Shown here: positions 26,110 through 37,700 of the stretch, piece after piece
Position numbering within the stretch: the first letter of the stretch is position 1
Layout of the letters: the number at the start of each line of letters is the position of its first letter
From: Anaerolineaceae bacterium
GTDB taxonomy: Bacteria > Chloroflexota > Anaerolineae > Anaerolineales > Anaerolineaceae
Length of the DNA stretch: 64,000 bases
Assembly: GCA_002702705.1 (NCBI GenBank)
Contig: PABH01000029.1
Coordinates: 55,935-119,934, forward strand
Direction: 5' to 3'
Made by a program: the position numbers and the translations under genes
Notes under the pieces: model-generated
Told to the model about the DNA's origin: nothing
What the model saw: the letters and a program-made list of their open reading frames with translations, nothing else
The model's database searches: none

Positions 26110-26482
26110 TACTTTTTTCCTCCTGGTGAATGAACTTGGAATTATTGAATTTTTTTGTAGATTTTATCGATATTTTATTTTATAGTTTCTAAGTGCGAAA
26201 AGCAAGTGGATTTGTGATCAGCTTTGAAATGACTGTTCAACAAACAGAATCTTTTAATTGTTACAAATCTGTATAGAATTTGTTACCAATCTATTATTGA
26301 CTTTCTTTATTAAAGTTGTCATGATTATAAATGGGAGAGACCACAACACAAGGTTGCAAACCACGTCCATTCCCCAAGTGGTTTGCTTGTTTGGGTTATT
26401 CAGGAGGTGTGTATAAAACCAAAAATTGTCTTTTGTTCATTTTTCAGTATTCACCCTATTTCATTTATTAAGGAGAAAAACA
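26110..26482. promoter_or_regulatory. Divergent intergenic region between nuclease and subtilase
   Basis: This 373-base AT-rich region must hold promoters for both secreted enzymes. On the minus strand TATAAA at 26179-26184 is a weak -10 candidate for the nuclease gene. A 9-bp hairpin (GCAAACCAC / GTGGTTTGC, 26356-26386) lies in the probable leader of the subtilase mRNA and may be regulatory. No open frame of interest is present. Confidence 0.4.
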
Positions 26483-29455
26483 ATGAACCGTAAGATCATG
26501 AGTGTTTTTGCGCTTCTGGCAGTGTTTGCTCTGGCATTCACTTCTACACTACCCGCTGCTGCCAACCCTGGCGGCGGTGATCGTGCCGGAAAATTCCAGG
26601 AGGAATTTACGGATGGTGTTTACCTGGTTCAGTTGGTCGACGCACCGGTAGTGGCATATGAAGGCGGTATTGCCGGCTTTAAAGCCACAAAACCAGCAAA
26701 AGGTGAAAAGATCAACCCGAATAAACAGGATGTGATCAAATACGTTGGCTACCTGGATGGGAATCATAATGATGTCCTCCAGAGAGCTGGCGGAAAGAAA
26801 CTGTATGACTATCGTTATACCTTCAATGGTTTTGCTGCAGAACTTACGGCTCCCCAGGCCGCAAAAATAGCCTCGCTGCCCGAGGTCGTTTCCATTGAAC
26901 GCGATCAGTTAATGCAGATGGACACCGCCACCACCCCTGATTTCCTGGGACTGACTGCTGAAGGCGGCCTTTGGGATCAGCTAGGCGGCGTTGGCGCTTC
27001 CGGTGAGGACGTAATCATCGGTATCGTTGACTCCGGCATCTGGCCCGAGAGCATGAGCTTCTCAGACCGGACGGGGACAAATGGTAACAACACCCAGGGC
27101 GGCAAACTAGATTACCAGCAGATCCCAGGCTGGCACGGCAAGTGTACACCCGGTGAAGCGTTCCCGGCTTCGCTTTGTAACCAGAAATTGATTGGCGCGC
27201 AATATTTCAACAGCGGCTGGGGCGGAAACGGAGGGATTGATGCTCAGTTCCCCAATGATTTCAACTCCCCACGTGATGGTGACGGCCACGGCACACATAC
27301 CGCCAGCACTGCCGGCGGCAATTTCGGTGTCGAAGCCACCGGACCAGCTGCCTTATTCGGCAGCGTCAGCGGCATGGCACCACGTGCGCGCATTGCAACA
27401 TACAAAGTATGCTGGGGCGGCGCTGATGGTGGCTGTTTCGGAGCTGACAGCGTGGCAGCAATTGATCAGGCCGTGGCAGATGGCGTTGATGTAATCAACT
27501 TCTCCATCAGCGGAACCAGCACCAATTTCTTAGATGCTGTGGAAGTAGCTTTCCTGTATGCCGCCGATGCTGGTGTGTTCGTGGCAGCATCAGCCGGTAA
27601 TAATGGCCCTGGCGCATCCAGTGTGGCACACCCCAGCCCCTGGATAACAACCGTAGCAGCTGGCACACATGACCGCTCTCTGGACGGTATGGTAACCTTA
27701 GGTGACGGATCGGTCTTTTACGGTCCTTCAGCTGCTGCTTATGAAGTCAGTGCCAATCTAGTTTATTCTGCGGATGTTGGCTTGAGCGGTGAAGATCCCA
27801 CCGAAGTAAGATTGTGTTATCCCGGCACCTTAGACCCAGCTCTGGTCAGTGGCAAAATCGTAGCCTGTGACCGCGGCGTAATCGCCCGTGTAGATAAGAG
27901 CCTGGCCGTGATGGAAGCAGATGGTGTCGGTATGATCCTGATGAACACCGGACCAAGCTCTTTGAACGGTGACCTGCATTTCGTACCAACTGTGCATGTT
28001 TCTCACCTCGACCGTCCAGCCATCTTAGCTTACATTACCGCTATGGGTGCGGATGCAACCGCAACAATCGCTGAAGGCACACTGAACTTTTCAGCACCTG
28101 CTCCTTACATTGCTTCATTCTCGTCAAGAGGACCGCTGCTGGCTACCGGTGATCTGCTCAAACCGGATATCACCGCCCCTGGCGTGGATATCCTGGCTGC
28201 AGTTGCACCGCCTTTCAATTCCGGACGTGAGTTTGATCTCTACAGCGGCACATCTATGTCAAGCCCGCATATTGCTGGTCTGGCAGCTCTGATGAAACAG
28301 GCGCACCCCGACTGGTCGGTAGCTATGATCAAATCGGCAATGATGACAACCGCTTACGACCTGCTTGGGGATGACAATCCATTCAGCCAGGGCGCCGGTC
28401 ACGTTCAGCCGAATGTGATGGTTGACCCCGGCTTAGTGTACGACAATGGCTGGGTTGACTGGCTCGGCTTCTTGTGTGGCACCGGACAGCTGGCTGCCAG
28501 CTACTGTCCATCGATCGAGATCGATCCGAGTGACCTGAACCTGGCTTCCATCGCAATTGGCGAACTGGCCGGCGAGCAGGTAATCACCCGCACGGTGACG
28601 AACGTAGGCCATTCCGGTGAACATTACGCATTCTCTTACGATTTACCCGGTGTGGAAGTAACAGCAGATCCGGCTTCCTTTATGGTATCCCCTGGCGCGT
28701 CACAGACATTTACACTAACTTTCACGGTAGTGGATGAAGCTTATCTGGACATGTACACCAATGGGCACGTAACCTGGACCGGCGATCAAGGGCATGTAGT
28801 ACGCAGCCCAGTGGTAGTTAAACCGGTTAAGCTGGCTGCTCCGGCAGAAGTGGTTGGTACTGGCACCGAGGGAATGACCAGCTTTGATATCAGCTTTGGC
28901 TATTCAGGTGTGTATACCAGCGGTGCTCATGGCCTGGTGGCAGCTACTGAAACCCTTGGGAATGTGTTGGACGATCCGACCAATACATTTGTTCCCGGAG
29001 GTCCAGGTACGACACTGCACTTTATCAACATTCCGGCCGATACGGCTTACGCACGTTTCTCACTGTTTGATGATTACACGGACGGCGCGGATGACCTTGA
29101 CCTGTATGTATACTATCCGAACGGCACGTTTGCCGGCGGTAGCGGCTCTGGAACATCAGCCGAACAGGTGGATGTGCCCTTCCCGATGGCCGGCGATTAT
29201 TACGTATTCGTGCATGGCTGGCAGACAGACGGAGCGGATGCCAACTACACCCTCTTCAGCTGGGCAGTCCCGGCAGCTGTAGGGTCCACGAATATGACGG
29301 TCAGCGGACCAACAGATGCTGTACTGGGTGCAACCGAAACCGTTATGGTTGACTGGTTCGGACTGGACCCTGGGAAGAAATACCTGGGTGCGGTATCGCA
29401 TAATGATGCCAGTACGATCCTTGGTCTGACCCTCATTGCAGTTAGCACCGAATAA
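26483..29455 (+). CDS. Secreted subtilisin-like serine protease (S8)
   Basis: A 990-residue subtilase. The ATG at 26483 follows AAGGAGAAAAAC and begins a clear signal peptide (to about residue 28). An inhibitor I9 propeptide follows, then the catalytic triad: IIGIVDSGIWPE (Asp), DGHGTHTASTAGG (His) and SGTSMSSPHIAGLAALM (Ser). A PA domain is inserted between His and Ser (about residues 430-540), as in cucumisin-type enzymes. A beta-sandwich (TRTVTNVGHSGEHYAF) and a pre-peptidase-like C-terminal domain (DDLDLYVYYPNGT) end the protein. It has no sorting signal. It likely digests extracellular protein, paired with the divergent nuclease. Confidence 0.95.
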   Translation: MNRKIMSVFALLAVFALAFTSTLPAAANPGGGDRAGKFQEEFTDGVYLVQLVDAPVVAYEGGIAGFKATKPAKGEKINPNKQDVIKYVGYLDGNHNDVLQRAGGKKLYDYRYTFNGFAAELTAPQAAKIASLPEVVSIERDQLMQMDTATTPDFLGLTAEGGLWDQLGGVGASGEDVIIGIVDSGIWPESMSFSDRTGTNGNNTQGGKLDYQQIPGWHGKCTPGEAFPASLCNQKLIGAQYFNSGWGGNGGIDAQFPNDFNSPRDGDGHGTHTASTAGGNFGVEATGPAALFGSVSGMAPRARIATYKVCWGGADGGCFGADSVAAIDQAVADGVDVINFSISGTSTNFLDAVEVAFLYAADAGVFVAASAGNNGPGASSVAHPSPWITTVAAGTHDRSLDGMVTLGDGSVFYGPSAAAYEVSANLVYSADVGLSGEDPTEVRLCYPGTLDPALVSGKIVACDRGVIARVDKSLAVMEADGVGMILMNTGPSSLNGDLHFVPTVHVSHLDRPAILAYITAMGADATATIAEGTLNFSAPAPYIASFSSRGPLLATGDLLKPDITAPGVDILAAVAPPFNSGREFDLYSGTSMSSPHIAGLAALMKQAHPDWSVAMIKSAMMTTAYDLLGDDNPFSQGAGHVQPNVMVDPGLVYDNGWVDWLGFLCGTGQLAASYCPSIEIDPSDLNLASIAIGELAGEQVITRTVTNVGHSGEHYAFSYDLPGVEVTADPASFMVSPGASQTFTLTFTVVDEAYLDMYTNGHVTWTGDQGHVVRSPVVVKPVKLAAPAEVVGTGTEGMTSFDISFGYSGVYTSGAHGLVAATETLGNVLDDPTNTFVPGGPGTTLHFINIPADTAYARFSLFDDYTDGADDLDLYVYYPNGTFAGGSGSGTSAEQVDVPFPMAGDYYVFVHGWQTDGADANYTLFSWAVPAAVGSTNMTVSGPTDAVLGATETVMVDWFGLDPGKKYLGAVSHNDASTILGLTLIAVSTE

Positions 29456-29480
29456 AAGAACTCCTAATTTACACTACAGA

Positions 29481-29511
29481 GGAACTGCCCGTTATGGGCA
29501 GTTCCTTTTTT
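29481..29511 (+). terminator. Terminator of subtilase gene
   Basis: A perfect 10-bp stem (GGAACTGCCC / GGGCAGTTCC), 5-base loop and TTTTTT tail, 25 bases after the stop codon. A textbook intrinsic terminator. Confidence 0.93.
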
Positions 29512-29668
29512 GACTCGGATCGTCATTTTATTGAAATATTGGCTTTAGCATTAGAAAAATAAAAACTGGTGTACTTTTGTTTATTTTGTTATACCTCATC
29601 ATAAGTTTTAAGAGTGAATGTCATGATAACTCTGTGATGAAAAGCTTTTTTGATTTTCCTTATTACCA

Positions 29669-31735
29669 CTAAGGTAGCCCCCATAGACGGATAAATCCTT
29701 CGTTAGCTCCAGATGCAATAAATTCTCCATCTGGAGAAAATCGAACATTAAATACCGCACTTGTATGATTAGTTAACGTCTTTAATTTCTTTCCTTGTTC
29801 TACATCCCAAATAATAACCTGTGAATTGTCGGATCCGCTGACCAATAGTTCATTATTTGGTGAAAAATCAACACCATTCACACTCCCAAAATCACCCGTA
29901 AATTCATGCAATAACGTTCCACTTGGTATATCCCAAACAAAAATTGAATTGTTACTTCCAGCAGCCAATTGAGAATTATCTGACGAAAAGGCTAAACTAT
30001 AAATTTTGTTATTTTGACCTGATTGAAGTGGAATCCATAAGCCCGAATCTACTTCCCATACTAAACTCCCTTGAGATGTTCCTGCAGCTATATATTTGTC
30101 ATCATTTGAAAATAAAACACTCCACCCACCGTAATTACTACGAAATGTGGATAATACTCTTCCAGTTTCACTCTCAATAATTTGCACTTTATTATCAAGT
30201 ATTCCCAAACCAATTTTATCTCCATTTTTTGACAAAGCAATACTAAAAGCGCCATTACTAACATTGTATTCAGTAATTAATTGCTGTTTATTTAAGTCAA
30301 ATTTGCTTACTTCAGTTCCAATTAAGACATACGCTGAATCTCCGTTTTCGGAAACAGCCAGGGCATTCGGTATTTGTCCTCCTAAGGGTATTCTTTGAGA
30401 AATCGTCATGGTAGCCGGATCAATAATTGAAATACCTGCCGATCCAGCATTAACAATTTTATTAATTTCTTCGACCCAATCAAAATCGATTACAGAAATT
30501 TTTTCTAATCGGTTGACCTCAGTGATAGATTCAACATTAGCCGTAGAAATAAAATTCAAAGGGACAATTGTCGGTGTTGCACTCGCAAGTATAAATTCTG
30601 TCGCGGTAAGGGTTGGTTTTGGTGTAAACGTAATTGTCGGTTCAAGGGTAGCGGTAGGCGCAGGTTCTGTGGCTGTGGATGTCATCTTAAATATAAGATC
30701 ATCGGTTTCTACAACCGCGGCAGCTACAGATTTTGAGTCATCATATTGATTAGGATTAATTAAGTCTTGAATGACAAAAAAGTACAATAATCCACCAGCG
30801 ATTAATATAGCAGGAATTAATAAATAAACCCATTTTTTATTTTTTTTGTTATTGGAAGGATCAAAAGACTCAAATTCATCAGATAAAGAGTTTGTGTTTG
30901 GTCCGGTACCTTTTTTTAACATTTTTTCTAAGTCTTTTACAAAAGAATCCATTGAAAGATAGCGATCATCAATATTTTTTGCCATAGCCTTTGAGATAAT
31001 CTGATCCGCTTCTATTGGCAAATCTCTAATACTTTGTTTTGCTCTAGGGATAGGATCATTAATATGTTTTAAGGATAACTCAATTGGCGAATCTGCCTCA
31101 TATGGTTTTTTTCCGGTTAATAATTCATAAAACATAACCCCCATAGCATAAATATCTACACGGGCATCAATACTTTTCCCCTTAATTTGTTCAGGGGCCA
31201 TGTAAGCTGGGGTACCCACCACCATACCGGTTCCAGTCAGTCCTTGACTTTCTTCAGAATCAACTATTTTTAAGATTCCAAAATCAGATAAGAGAGGTTG
31301 ACCCACATCATTCAATAAAATATTAGCTGGTTTTACATCTCGATGAACAATTTTTTGTTTGTGGACATGTTCTAATGCTCTAGCAATCGGAATTAATAAA
31401 TTTACTGCTTGCTCAAACTTTACTGGTGAACCTACCAGTGAAGTTAAGGAACCTCCTGTTACATATTCCATAGCTAAATAAGGTAAACCTTCAAATTCTC
31501 CATAATCGAATACCTTAACAATATTTGTATGTGATAAATTTGCCAAGGCTTTTGCTTCTTTTAAAAATCGTTTAACAAATTTTTCACTTGTGGTTTGATC
31601 TGGAAGAATGATTTTTATCGCTACCATACGTCCCAATAAGGTATCAATTCCCTTATAAACTACCGCCATTCCACCACGGCCAATTTCTTCGATAACCTTA
31701 TATTTTCCGATCATTTTGCCTGTTAAATCATCCAT
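29669..31735 (-). CDS. Ser/Thr kinase with TM helix and WD40 domain (K1)
   Basis: A 688-residue protein with an intact Hanks-type kinase domain (about 10-270): Gly-rich loop IGRGGMAVV, K41 in VAIKI, HRDVKPANIL (HRD 131-133), DFG 151-153 and APE in YMAPEQ. One transmembrane helix lies at about 303-322, then a Thr/Pro-rich linker (TEPAPTATLEPTITF), then WD40 blades such as VIIWDVEQGKKLKTL, ending in RLWGLP. The kinase is thus cytosolic and the propeller probably outside. GGGAGAACAAAA precedes the ATG. It is the last gene of a PP2C-plus-five-kinase run and shares its C-terminal pattern with the four neighbours, so it arose by tandem duplication. It probably phosphorylates Thr on secretion components. 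Confidence 0.92.
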   Translation of the reverse strand: MDDLTGKMIGKYKVIEEIGRGGMAVVYKGIDTLLGRMVAIKIILPDQTTSEKFVKRFLKEAKALANLSHTNIVKVFDYGEFEGLPYLAMEYVTGGSLTSLVGSPVKFEQAVNLLIPIARALEHVHKQKIVHRDVKPANILLNDVGQPLLSDFGILKIVDSEESQGLTGTGMVVGTPAYMAPEQIKGKSIDARVDIYAMGVMFYELLTGKKPYEADSPIELSLKHINDPIPRAKQSIRDLPIEADQIISKAMAKNIDDRYLSMDSFVKDLEKMLKKGTGPNTNSLSDEFESFDPSNNKKNKKWVYLLIPAILIAGGLLYFFVIQDLINPNQYDDSKSVAAAVVETDDLIFKMTSTATEPAPTATLEPTITFTPKPTLTATEFILASATPTIVPLNFISTANVESITEVNRLEKISVIDFDWVEEINKIVNAGSAGISIIDPATMTISQRIPLGGQIPNALAVSENGDSAYVLIGTEVSKFDLNKQQLITEYNVSNGAFSIALSKNGDKIGLGILDNKVQIIESETGRVLSTFRSNYGGWSVLFSNDDKYIAAGTSQGSLVWEVDSGLWIPLQSGQNNKIYSLAFSSDNSQLAAGSNNSIFVWDIPSGTLLHEFTGDFGSVNGVDFSPNNELLVSGSDNSQVIIWDVEQGKKLKTLTNHTSAVFNVRFSPDGEFIASGANEGFIRLWGLP

Positions 31736-31751
31736 TTTTGTTCTCCCAAAA

Positions 31752-34721
31752 TCAATTAATGATACCCCAATATTTAATTACACCATCTGTGGAACCAGAA
31801 ATCAAATATTTTCCATCGTTCGTAAACAAAACGCTCGTAACTTTATCGCTATGCGCATAAAATGAATATACTAATTCCCTCGATTCAACATCAAAAATAT
31901 CCACTACACCACTTTCTGTTCCAGCGGCTAATAAATTTCCGTCTGTTGAAAAGGCAACACTCAGTACATTTCCAGGGTGAGATGTCTCTAATAAAAATTC
32001 TTGATTGCCTTGATTCGATAACCATAATTCAAGTAAATTTTGCTCCATACCAAAAGCTGTCATACTTCCTTCCTTAAACACAGCTTGAGAAACTGTTCTA
32101 ATAGGGCGTTGGATTTTACAAAAGTCTTTATAAAAAGCTGTTTCCGAAATCACACCATTGATAGAACCAGCCACTAGAAAATTGTTATCTCTCTTAGTAA
32201 TCACTTTACAACGACTATCATTTTTAATTAACACTGGGCTTAATTCCCGCTGAGAATTCACTGACCATAATAATAATTCATCATTTTTATACCCCGCAAT
32301 AATTTTGTCCTCATCTAAAAATGTAACGAATCCATTATTAAGTAACCCATACAATTTTCCAATCATATCCAAAATGGGCTTTGTAATATTATAGATTTCC
32401 AAATCTGTGTCATGAAATAACACTATAAATTCGTTATTTGTTGAAAATGGCTTCCCATTTGGTAACAATACATTATTTATCTTTTGAACTTCTTTTATTT
32501 CCTTTACATTCCCAACATAAACCGTATTACCCCCCGTCTGGTACGCCAAAAAATTATCGTTCTGTGATATAGCCATTTTATCAATCGGATCAAACCGCAT
32601 ATCAACTGACTGTATCATAGATTGGGTGGGTAAATCCCAGATTTGAACACTGCCATTCACACGTTCCACAATGAATTTTGTTCCACTTATTGATTGACTG
32701 ATATTTTTTATGGGTTTTATCTCAACCTCATTCCCACTGGAATCTATGCTTGGAAGTTCCCATATTTTTTCATTTCCAAATGTATTCCAAATCTGAACCC
32801 TTCCATTTTCATAACCAGCTAGAATTAAGGAATCATTTGGCAAAAGGTCAACAGAAATTACAGCAGCGACATTTTTAGGATCGGAAATTATATTTTCGGT
32901 TTTACCAGTTTCCAAATTTATGACTTGAATAGTAGAATCAGACAATCCCAAAACGATATATTTACCATCTGAGGTTATTTCAAAATCTTTAATTTTTTGG
33001 CGTGCAGAAAGTTTGTTTACGAGGTTACCACGCTCATCCCAAATTAATATTTGAAAATCTTCACCAACAGAAATAAAATTATGTTGGTCTTTTAGAAACT
33101 TTACTTTATTCGTTCGATAAGAATGTCCTGTAAACGTTAATAATTCCAGGTTATTTTTAATATCAAACAATTGGATAACCCGATCTTCATTACTACTTAT
33201 TAACAGCGTTTTATCATCCGATAAATCTAATGAAATAATTTGTTTCCCAGTTCCAGGAAAATACTGCAATTCTTCATTGTTTCTTAGGTCAACAACCTTA
33301 ATTGAACCAGATCGATCACCGATACCAACTAACTGTCCATCATTTGAAACATCCACTTTTGTCAACCACGAAGAATTTTGATAAAAATGGGTTTTTTGAA
33401 GTGTGAAAGAATCATAGAAATATAAACCAGCACTAGTAGCTGCTAAAATCAAATTATCATTCTCAATCCATAATAAATCCTCATTCTGTGGTATTGCCCA
33501 ACGCAATATTTCTTGTAATTGGTCGATATTGGTTACAGAAATATTAGATTCTAATGCAGGCAGCTTTTGATCTTCCATTAGTGGATAGTGGTTGACCAGA
33601 TATAAATCTGCTGCACGGGTAAGTGTCGGCGTCGGTGTGGTAAATATGGTTGGTTTTATAGTTTTTGTTAAGGGAGTCACCTTGTTTGTAGGGGTGGTAG
33701 TTGGAAAAATTGAAAGATCAGCCACAATTGTGCTTGTTGCCATATCCGTGGGTAGAATATCAAGTTTTTCTTTAAAAGGATTCCATTTTGTAAAAACAAA
33801 AAAAACAGTTCCTAAAATAACGAAACTTATGATTGGAATAAAAATTTTTCTGAGTTTCGTTTTTTCCGATGTGGTTAAGGGCTTCTCTTTTTTTTGTAGA
33901 AATCGGGAAAGTGCCTGCTGAAAATCAGTCATGGATTGGTAACGTTTATTAATATCTTTTTCCAAAGATTTTAAGATAACTTCACTTAATTTTTTTGGAA
34001 TTTTTGGATTTAACTTATGTGGATTAGGCGGAGCTATGGTGACATGTTGTATGACAAATTCCATACTGTTTTCTGCGTTGAACGGTTTCTCGCCTGTCAC
34101 CAATTCAAATAAAATTACACCAAGAGAATAAATATCAGAACGGTAATCTGCACCAAATCCTTTTCCTTGTTCCGGCGATATGTAGGCAGGTGAGCCTAGT
34201 CCAATATGAGTGCCAGTCATTTCTTTAGTTTCTTCTTCTTCAATAATCCTTACCAGACTAAAATCATTTAAAATCGGTTCATCGTCCTGATCAATTAAGA
34301 TATTCTCTGGTTTTAAATCCCGATGAATTACACCTTTTTCATGAGCATAAGCCATTGCTTCCGCAATTTGATATACGATGTTAACAGCATCCTCCCATCC
34401 GGAATGCTGTTTTGACCAGTTCGCTAAATCAATACCGTTAACCTTTTCACTCACAAGAAAAAGTAAACCTTCATCTTTACCGAAATCCAGAATTTTTGCT
34501 ATATTGGGATGATTTAATTGAGCCAGCATTCTGGCTTCTTTAAGAAAATATTCGATGGAATCATTTGAATATTCTACAGAATTGATTACCACTTTAAGAT
34601 TAACTTCACGCTCTAATTTTTCATCAAAAGCTTCATACTCTCGAATTAAGTCAGAAATTCTGATAATCTTTCTAATTTTGTAACGGTTAATCCTATCGCC
34701 AACTTGTAATTGCGTTTTCAA
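31752..34721 (-). CDS. Ser/Thr kinase-TM-WD40 protein with degenerate Gly loop (K2)
   Basis: A 989-residue paralogue of K1. The kinase domain keeps the Lys (LKVVINS), the HRDLKPENIL catalytic loop and DFS in place of DFG, but the Gly-rich loop is lost (IIRISDLIREYEAF), so nucleotide binding may be altered. One membrane helix lies near 288-308 (FIPIISFVILGTVFFVF), followed by a Thr/Pro linker and a long WD40 region, probably two propellers given its 600 residues. The last residues, VIKYWGIIN, match the other paralogues. It ends 16 bases before K1 and starts 15 bases after K3. Confidence 0.88.
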   Translation of the reverse strand: MKTQLQVGDRINRYKIRKIIRISDLIREYEAFDEKLEREVNLKVVINSVEYSNDSIEYFLKEARMLAQLNHPNIAKILDFGKDEGLLFLVSEKVNGIDLANWSKQHSGWEDAVNIVYQIAEAMAYAHEKGVIHRDLKPENILIDQDDEPILNDFSLVRIIEEEETKEMTGTHIGLGSPAYISPEQGKGFGADYRSDIYSLGVILFELVTGEKPFNAENSMEFVIQHVTIAPPNPHKLNPKIPKKLSEVILKSLEKDINKRYQSMTDFQQALSRFLQKKEKPLTTSEKTKLRKIFIPIISFVILGTVFFVFTKWNPFKEKLDILPTDMATSTIVADLSIFPTTTPTNKVTPLTKTIKPTIFTTPTPTLTRAADLYLVNHYPLMEDQKLPALESNISVTNIDQLQEILRWAIPQNEDLLWIENDNLILAATSAGLYFYDSFTLQKTHFYQNSSWLTKVDVSNDGQLVGIGDRSGSIKVVDLRNNEELQYFPGTGKQIISLDLSDDKTLLISSNEDRVIQLFDIKNNLELLTFTGHSYRTNKVKFLKDQHNFISVGEDFQILIWDERGNLVNKLSARQKIKDFEITSDGKYIVLGLSDSTIQVINLETGKTENIISDPKNVAAVISVDLLPNDSLILAGYENGRVQIWNTFGNEKIWELPSIDSSGNEVEIKPIKNISQSISGTKFIVERVNGSVQIWDLPTQSMIQSVDMRFDPIDKMAISQNDNFLAYQTGGNTVYVGNVKEIKEVQKINNVLLPNGKPFSTNNEFIVLFHDTDLEIYNITKPILDMIGKLYGLLNNGFVTFLDEDKIIAGYKNDELLLWSVNSQRELSPVLIKNDSRCKVITKRDNNFLVAGSINGVISETAFYKDFCKIQRPIRTVSQAVFKEGSMTAFGMEQNLLELWLSNQGNQEFLLETSHPGNVLSVAFSTDGNLLAAGTESGVVDIFDVESRELVYSFYAHSDKVTSVLFTNDGKYLISGSTDGVIKYWGIIN

Positions 34722-34736
34722 GCCCGACTCCTTCTT

Positions 34737-37700
34737 TTAGGGCAAAGTCCAAATTTGGATTGCACCAAATTGAGAACCCAAGGCAAAAATGCCTTTTTCA
34801 GCATTAAAAGCTGCTTTGTATTTGTAGTCATCCTGATAAGGTATGATAAGGCTCTTATTTAAAATAATATGCTTAATAATCAAAACAGCTCTATCAAACG
34901 ATGCATAATAACCACTTTCTGCATCCCCAGCGATAAAATATTCATCGCTATCTTTAATGGAAGTAGCCATATGAATATAGCTACTACTATAATCTACACC
35001 TTTAAAATCCCACTCCCATATATTTCCATTGCCTAAAACAAATACCACTTCATGCATTGCTGGAAAATAATATTTTAAAAAGGCCCCCACAGGCTTTGTA
35101 CCACACATTTCAATAATATTCTCGTTTTTTGCAAAAAGAATTCCTGCATCTGAAACCAAAGCCAACAATTCGTTCTGGGGGGTGAAATATTGCCCACAAC
35201 CTTGCGTAACCCCACCATGAAACTTCAATTTTTCCCAGGTTGAAACATCCCATAAGTTTGCAGAACGGACAGTACCAGCGGCAAGGACTTTAGAATCTTC
35301 GGTAAATTGGACATAATACTGTTTATCCATCCCATCTAAACTTGTAACTTGTTGACCATTGGTACGGGCAATGATCGTGAGCTGATCGCCCATCATTGCC
35401 GTAGCTCCTGGACTACCAACAACAAAGTACTTTTCGTCTTCTGAGAACGGATAGCCCTTCGGTAGATAGCCATCAAATTCGTATAACAAACTGGCTTGAT
35501 CAACATTCCAAACTCGAATTATGTATCCATCATGTTCCGTAACTAACCAATCTCCAGAAGGTGAAAAGTACATCGCATTAATCTTTTTCATGCTATAATC
35601 GTGACGGTAAATCTCTTCCCCAGAATTAAAATCCCAAACAATCAAGCTATTATCCCAACTACTAGTAACAAATTGATTGGTAACAGGTGAAAAAGAAACA
35701 CTCCGAAGCTCATCGCCATATCCTTCAATCGTGTAAAATTCAGGGATTATACTAAAGTATTCCTCAGGAGTCGGGTTCTTAAATACTTTAATCTGACCAT
35801 TCTGTAACCCAATTACTATAAATTGATTGTCATTCGAAAATGCCATGTCTTTGGCAGGCGCCCCTAAATTCGCAAAACTATATACCATTCTTTCTTCAAG
35901 TAGATTCCATAAATACACTGCATTTTGAGAGCCAGCCGCCAATAAAAACTCGCCATTCGGGGAAATATTAATGCCATTAACAACACCCGGATTCTTGAAT
36001 TCATTTACTTTTTTCGTGCTAGCAATATCCCATTTAAAAATACTTCCTTCACCATTGGCTACAAAAAAATATTGGTGGTCCTTGCTAAATATCATATCCC
36101 TCGCATTTGGGTATTGTTCTAAAGCAAAAGAATGCTTTCTTTTTTTCAAGTCATAATAATTAATTACACCGTTTTCGTAACTAATTAATAACTTATCGTC
36201 TTCCAAAGAAAATTCAACTGCATGCACCGAAGTTTTATCAGCTAACACTCTCATTACTGTCGGTTTTTTCATTTGAATGTCTGTTTGTATCTTACCTGTA
36301 ACCGAATCCCAAACTGAAACTTGACCTGTTTTCGTTCCCACAGCAACCATTGAATCATCATTACTAAATGCTAATGTGGTTGCAATTTCTTTAATATTAA
36401 TAAAGGTTAGAAGTTTCTTACTGGACGCATTATAGATATATACACCATTGCTAGTTGCTATGCCTATTTTACTGCCATCATGCGACCATTCGATCTCGTT
36501 CCCTCCACCAATCCCCCATCTTGCAATCTCTCTAAATTTTTCAGTATCATTGGGGTAACTAAGGGGAGTTTTTAGGAAGGATGGATTCTCAATCACCGCG
36601 ATTTCAGTTTTTTGGACTGTTGGTGTAGGTTGAGGTGTTAAGGTTTTTCCAATTACAATCTCCATGTCAGGCGTTGAGGTAACAACCATCGTTTGAATTT
36701 TTGGAGATACAACAACTACAATTTCAGTTATGATAGGCTGCGGTGTTAGAGAGATGTCTCCATTTATAGGGGCTGCTAACGTACCCAACTCGTAAAGACT
36801 ATATATTGGTATGTTGTTATTTTGAAAGAATCGAAAATAACTCATAACAAAATAGGTTGAAAACAACACAAAAATTAGGCTGATTGTCGACAAGAGTATT
36901 GGTTTTAAAATTTTTCGTTTGTGACCTGCTAATTTTAAAATCTTATTTTTTGGTGCTTTTTCACCTAAGGCAATCATCTCTAAAACATCTGCAAATTCCG
37001 CCATACTTTGATATCTGTATTTGGGATCTTTTTGAACAGCCCGCATGATTGCTTTTTCGATATATTCTGGAATGTTATTATTAAGAATTGAGGGATTTGG
37101 AATTTCATCTGTAACATGCTTAATGACCATAGCCATCGGAGAATCAGCCGTATAAGCTTTTTGGCCGGTTACCATTTCATAAAAAACTAGCCCTAACGAA
37201 TAAATATCAGCTCGGTAGTCAATTGATTTCCCCATTCCCTGTTCTGGGGACATATAGTCTGGCGTTCCTACACCAACACCAATCGCAGTATTATCAATCT
37301 CATCTTGGGATTCTAACAACTTAACAATTCCAAAGTCCGATAATAAGGGATTGTAGTTTTCATCAATTAAAATATTTGAAGGTTTAACATCTCGGTGAAT
37401 AATATCCTGATTATGTACATACTCCAAAGCACGAGCAATCGGTGCTAATATCGCTGCAGCTTTTTCCCACCCGAAGGGTTCTTTCATCGCTTCTTTTAAG
37501 GTGCCCCCTTGGATGTAATCCATCACAAGATAAGGCTGTTCATTATCCGATCCATAATCCAAGACTTTAACAATATTCGTATGGTTTAATCCAGCTAGTG
37601 CTTTTGCTTCTTTTTCAAACTGTTGTATAAAAACTTTTGAACTGCGTTTGCTCGGTAATATTACCTTCACTGCAACATTTCGTTCATCTCTTGAATCATA

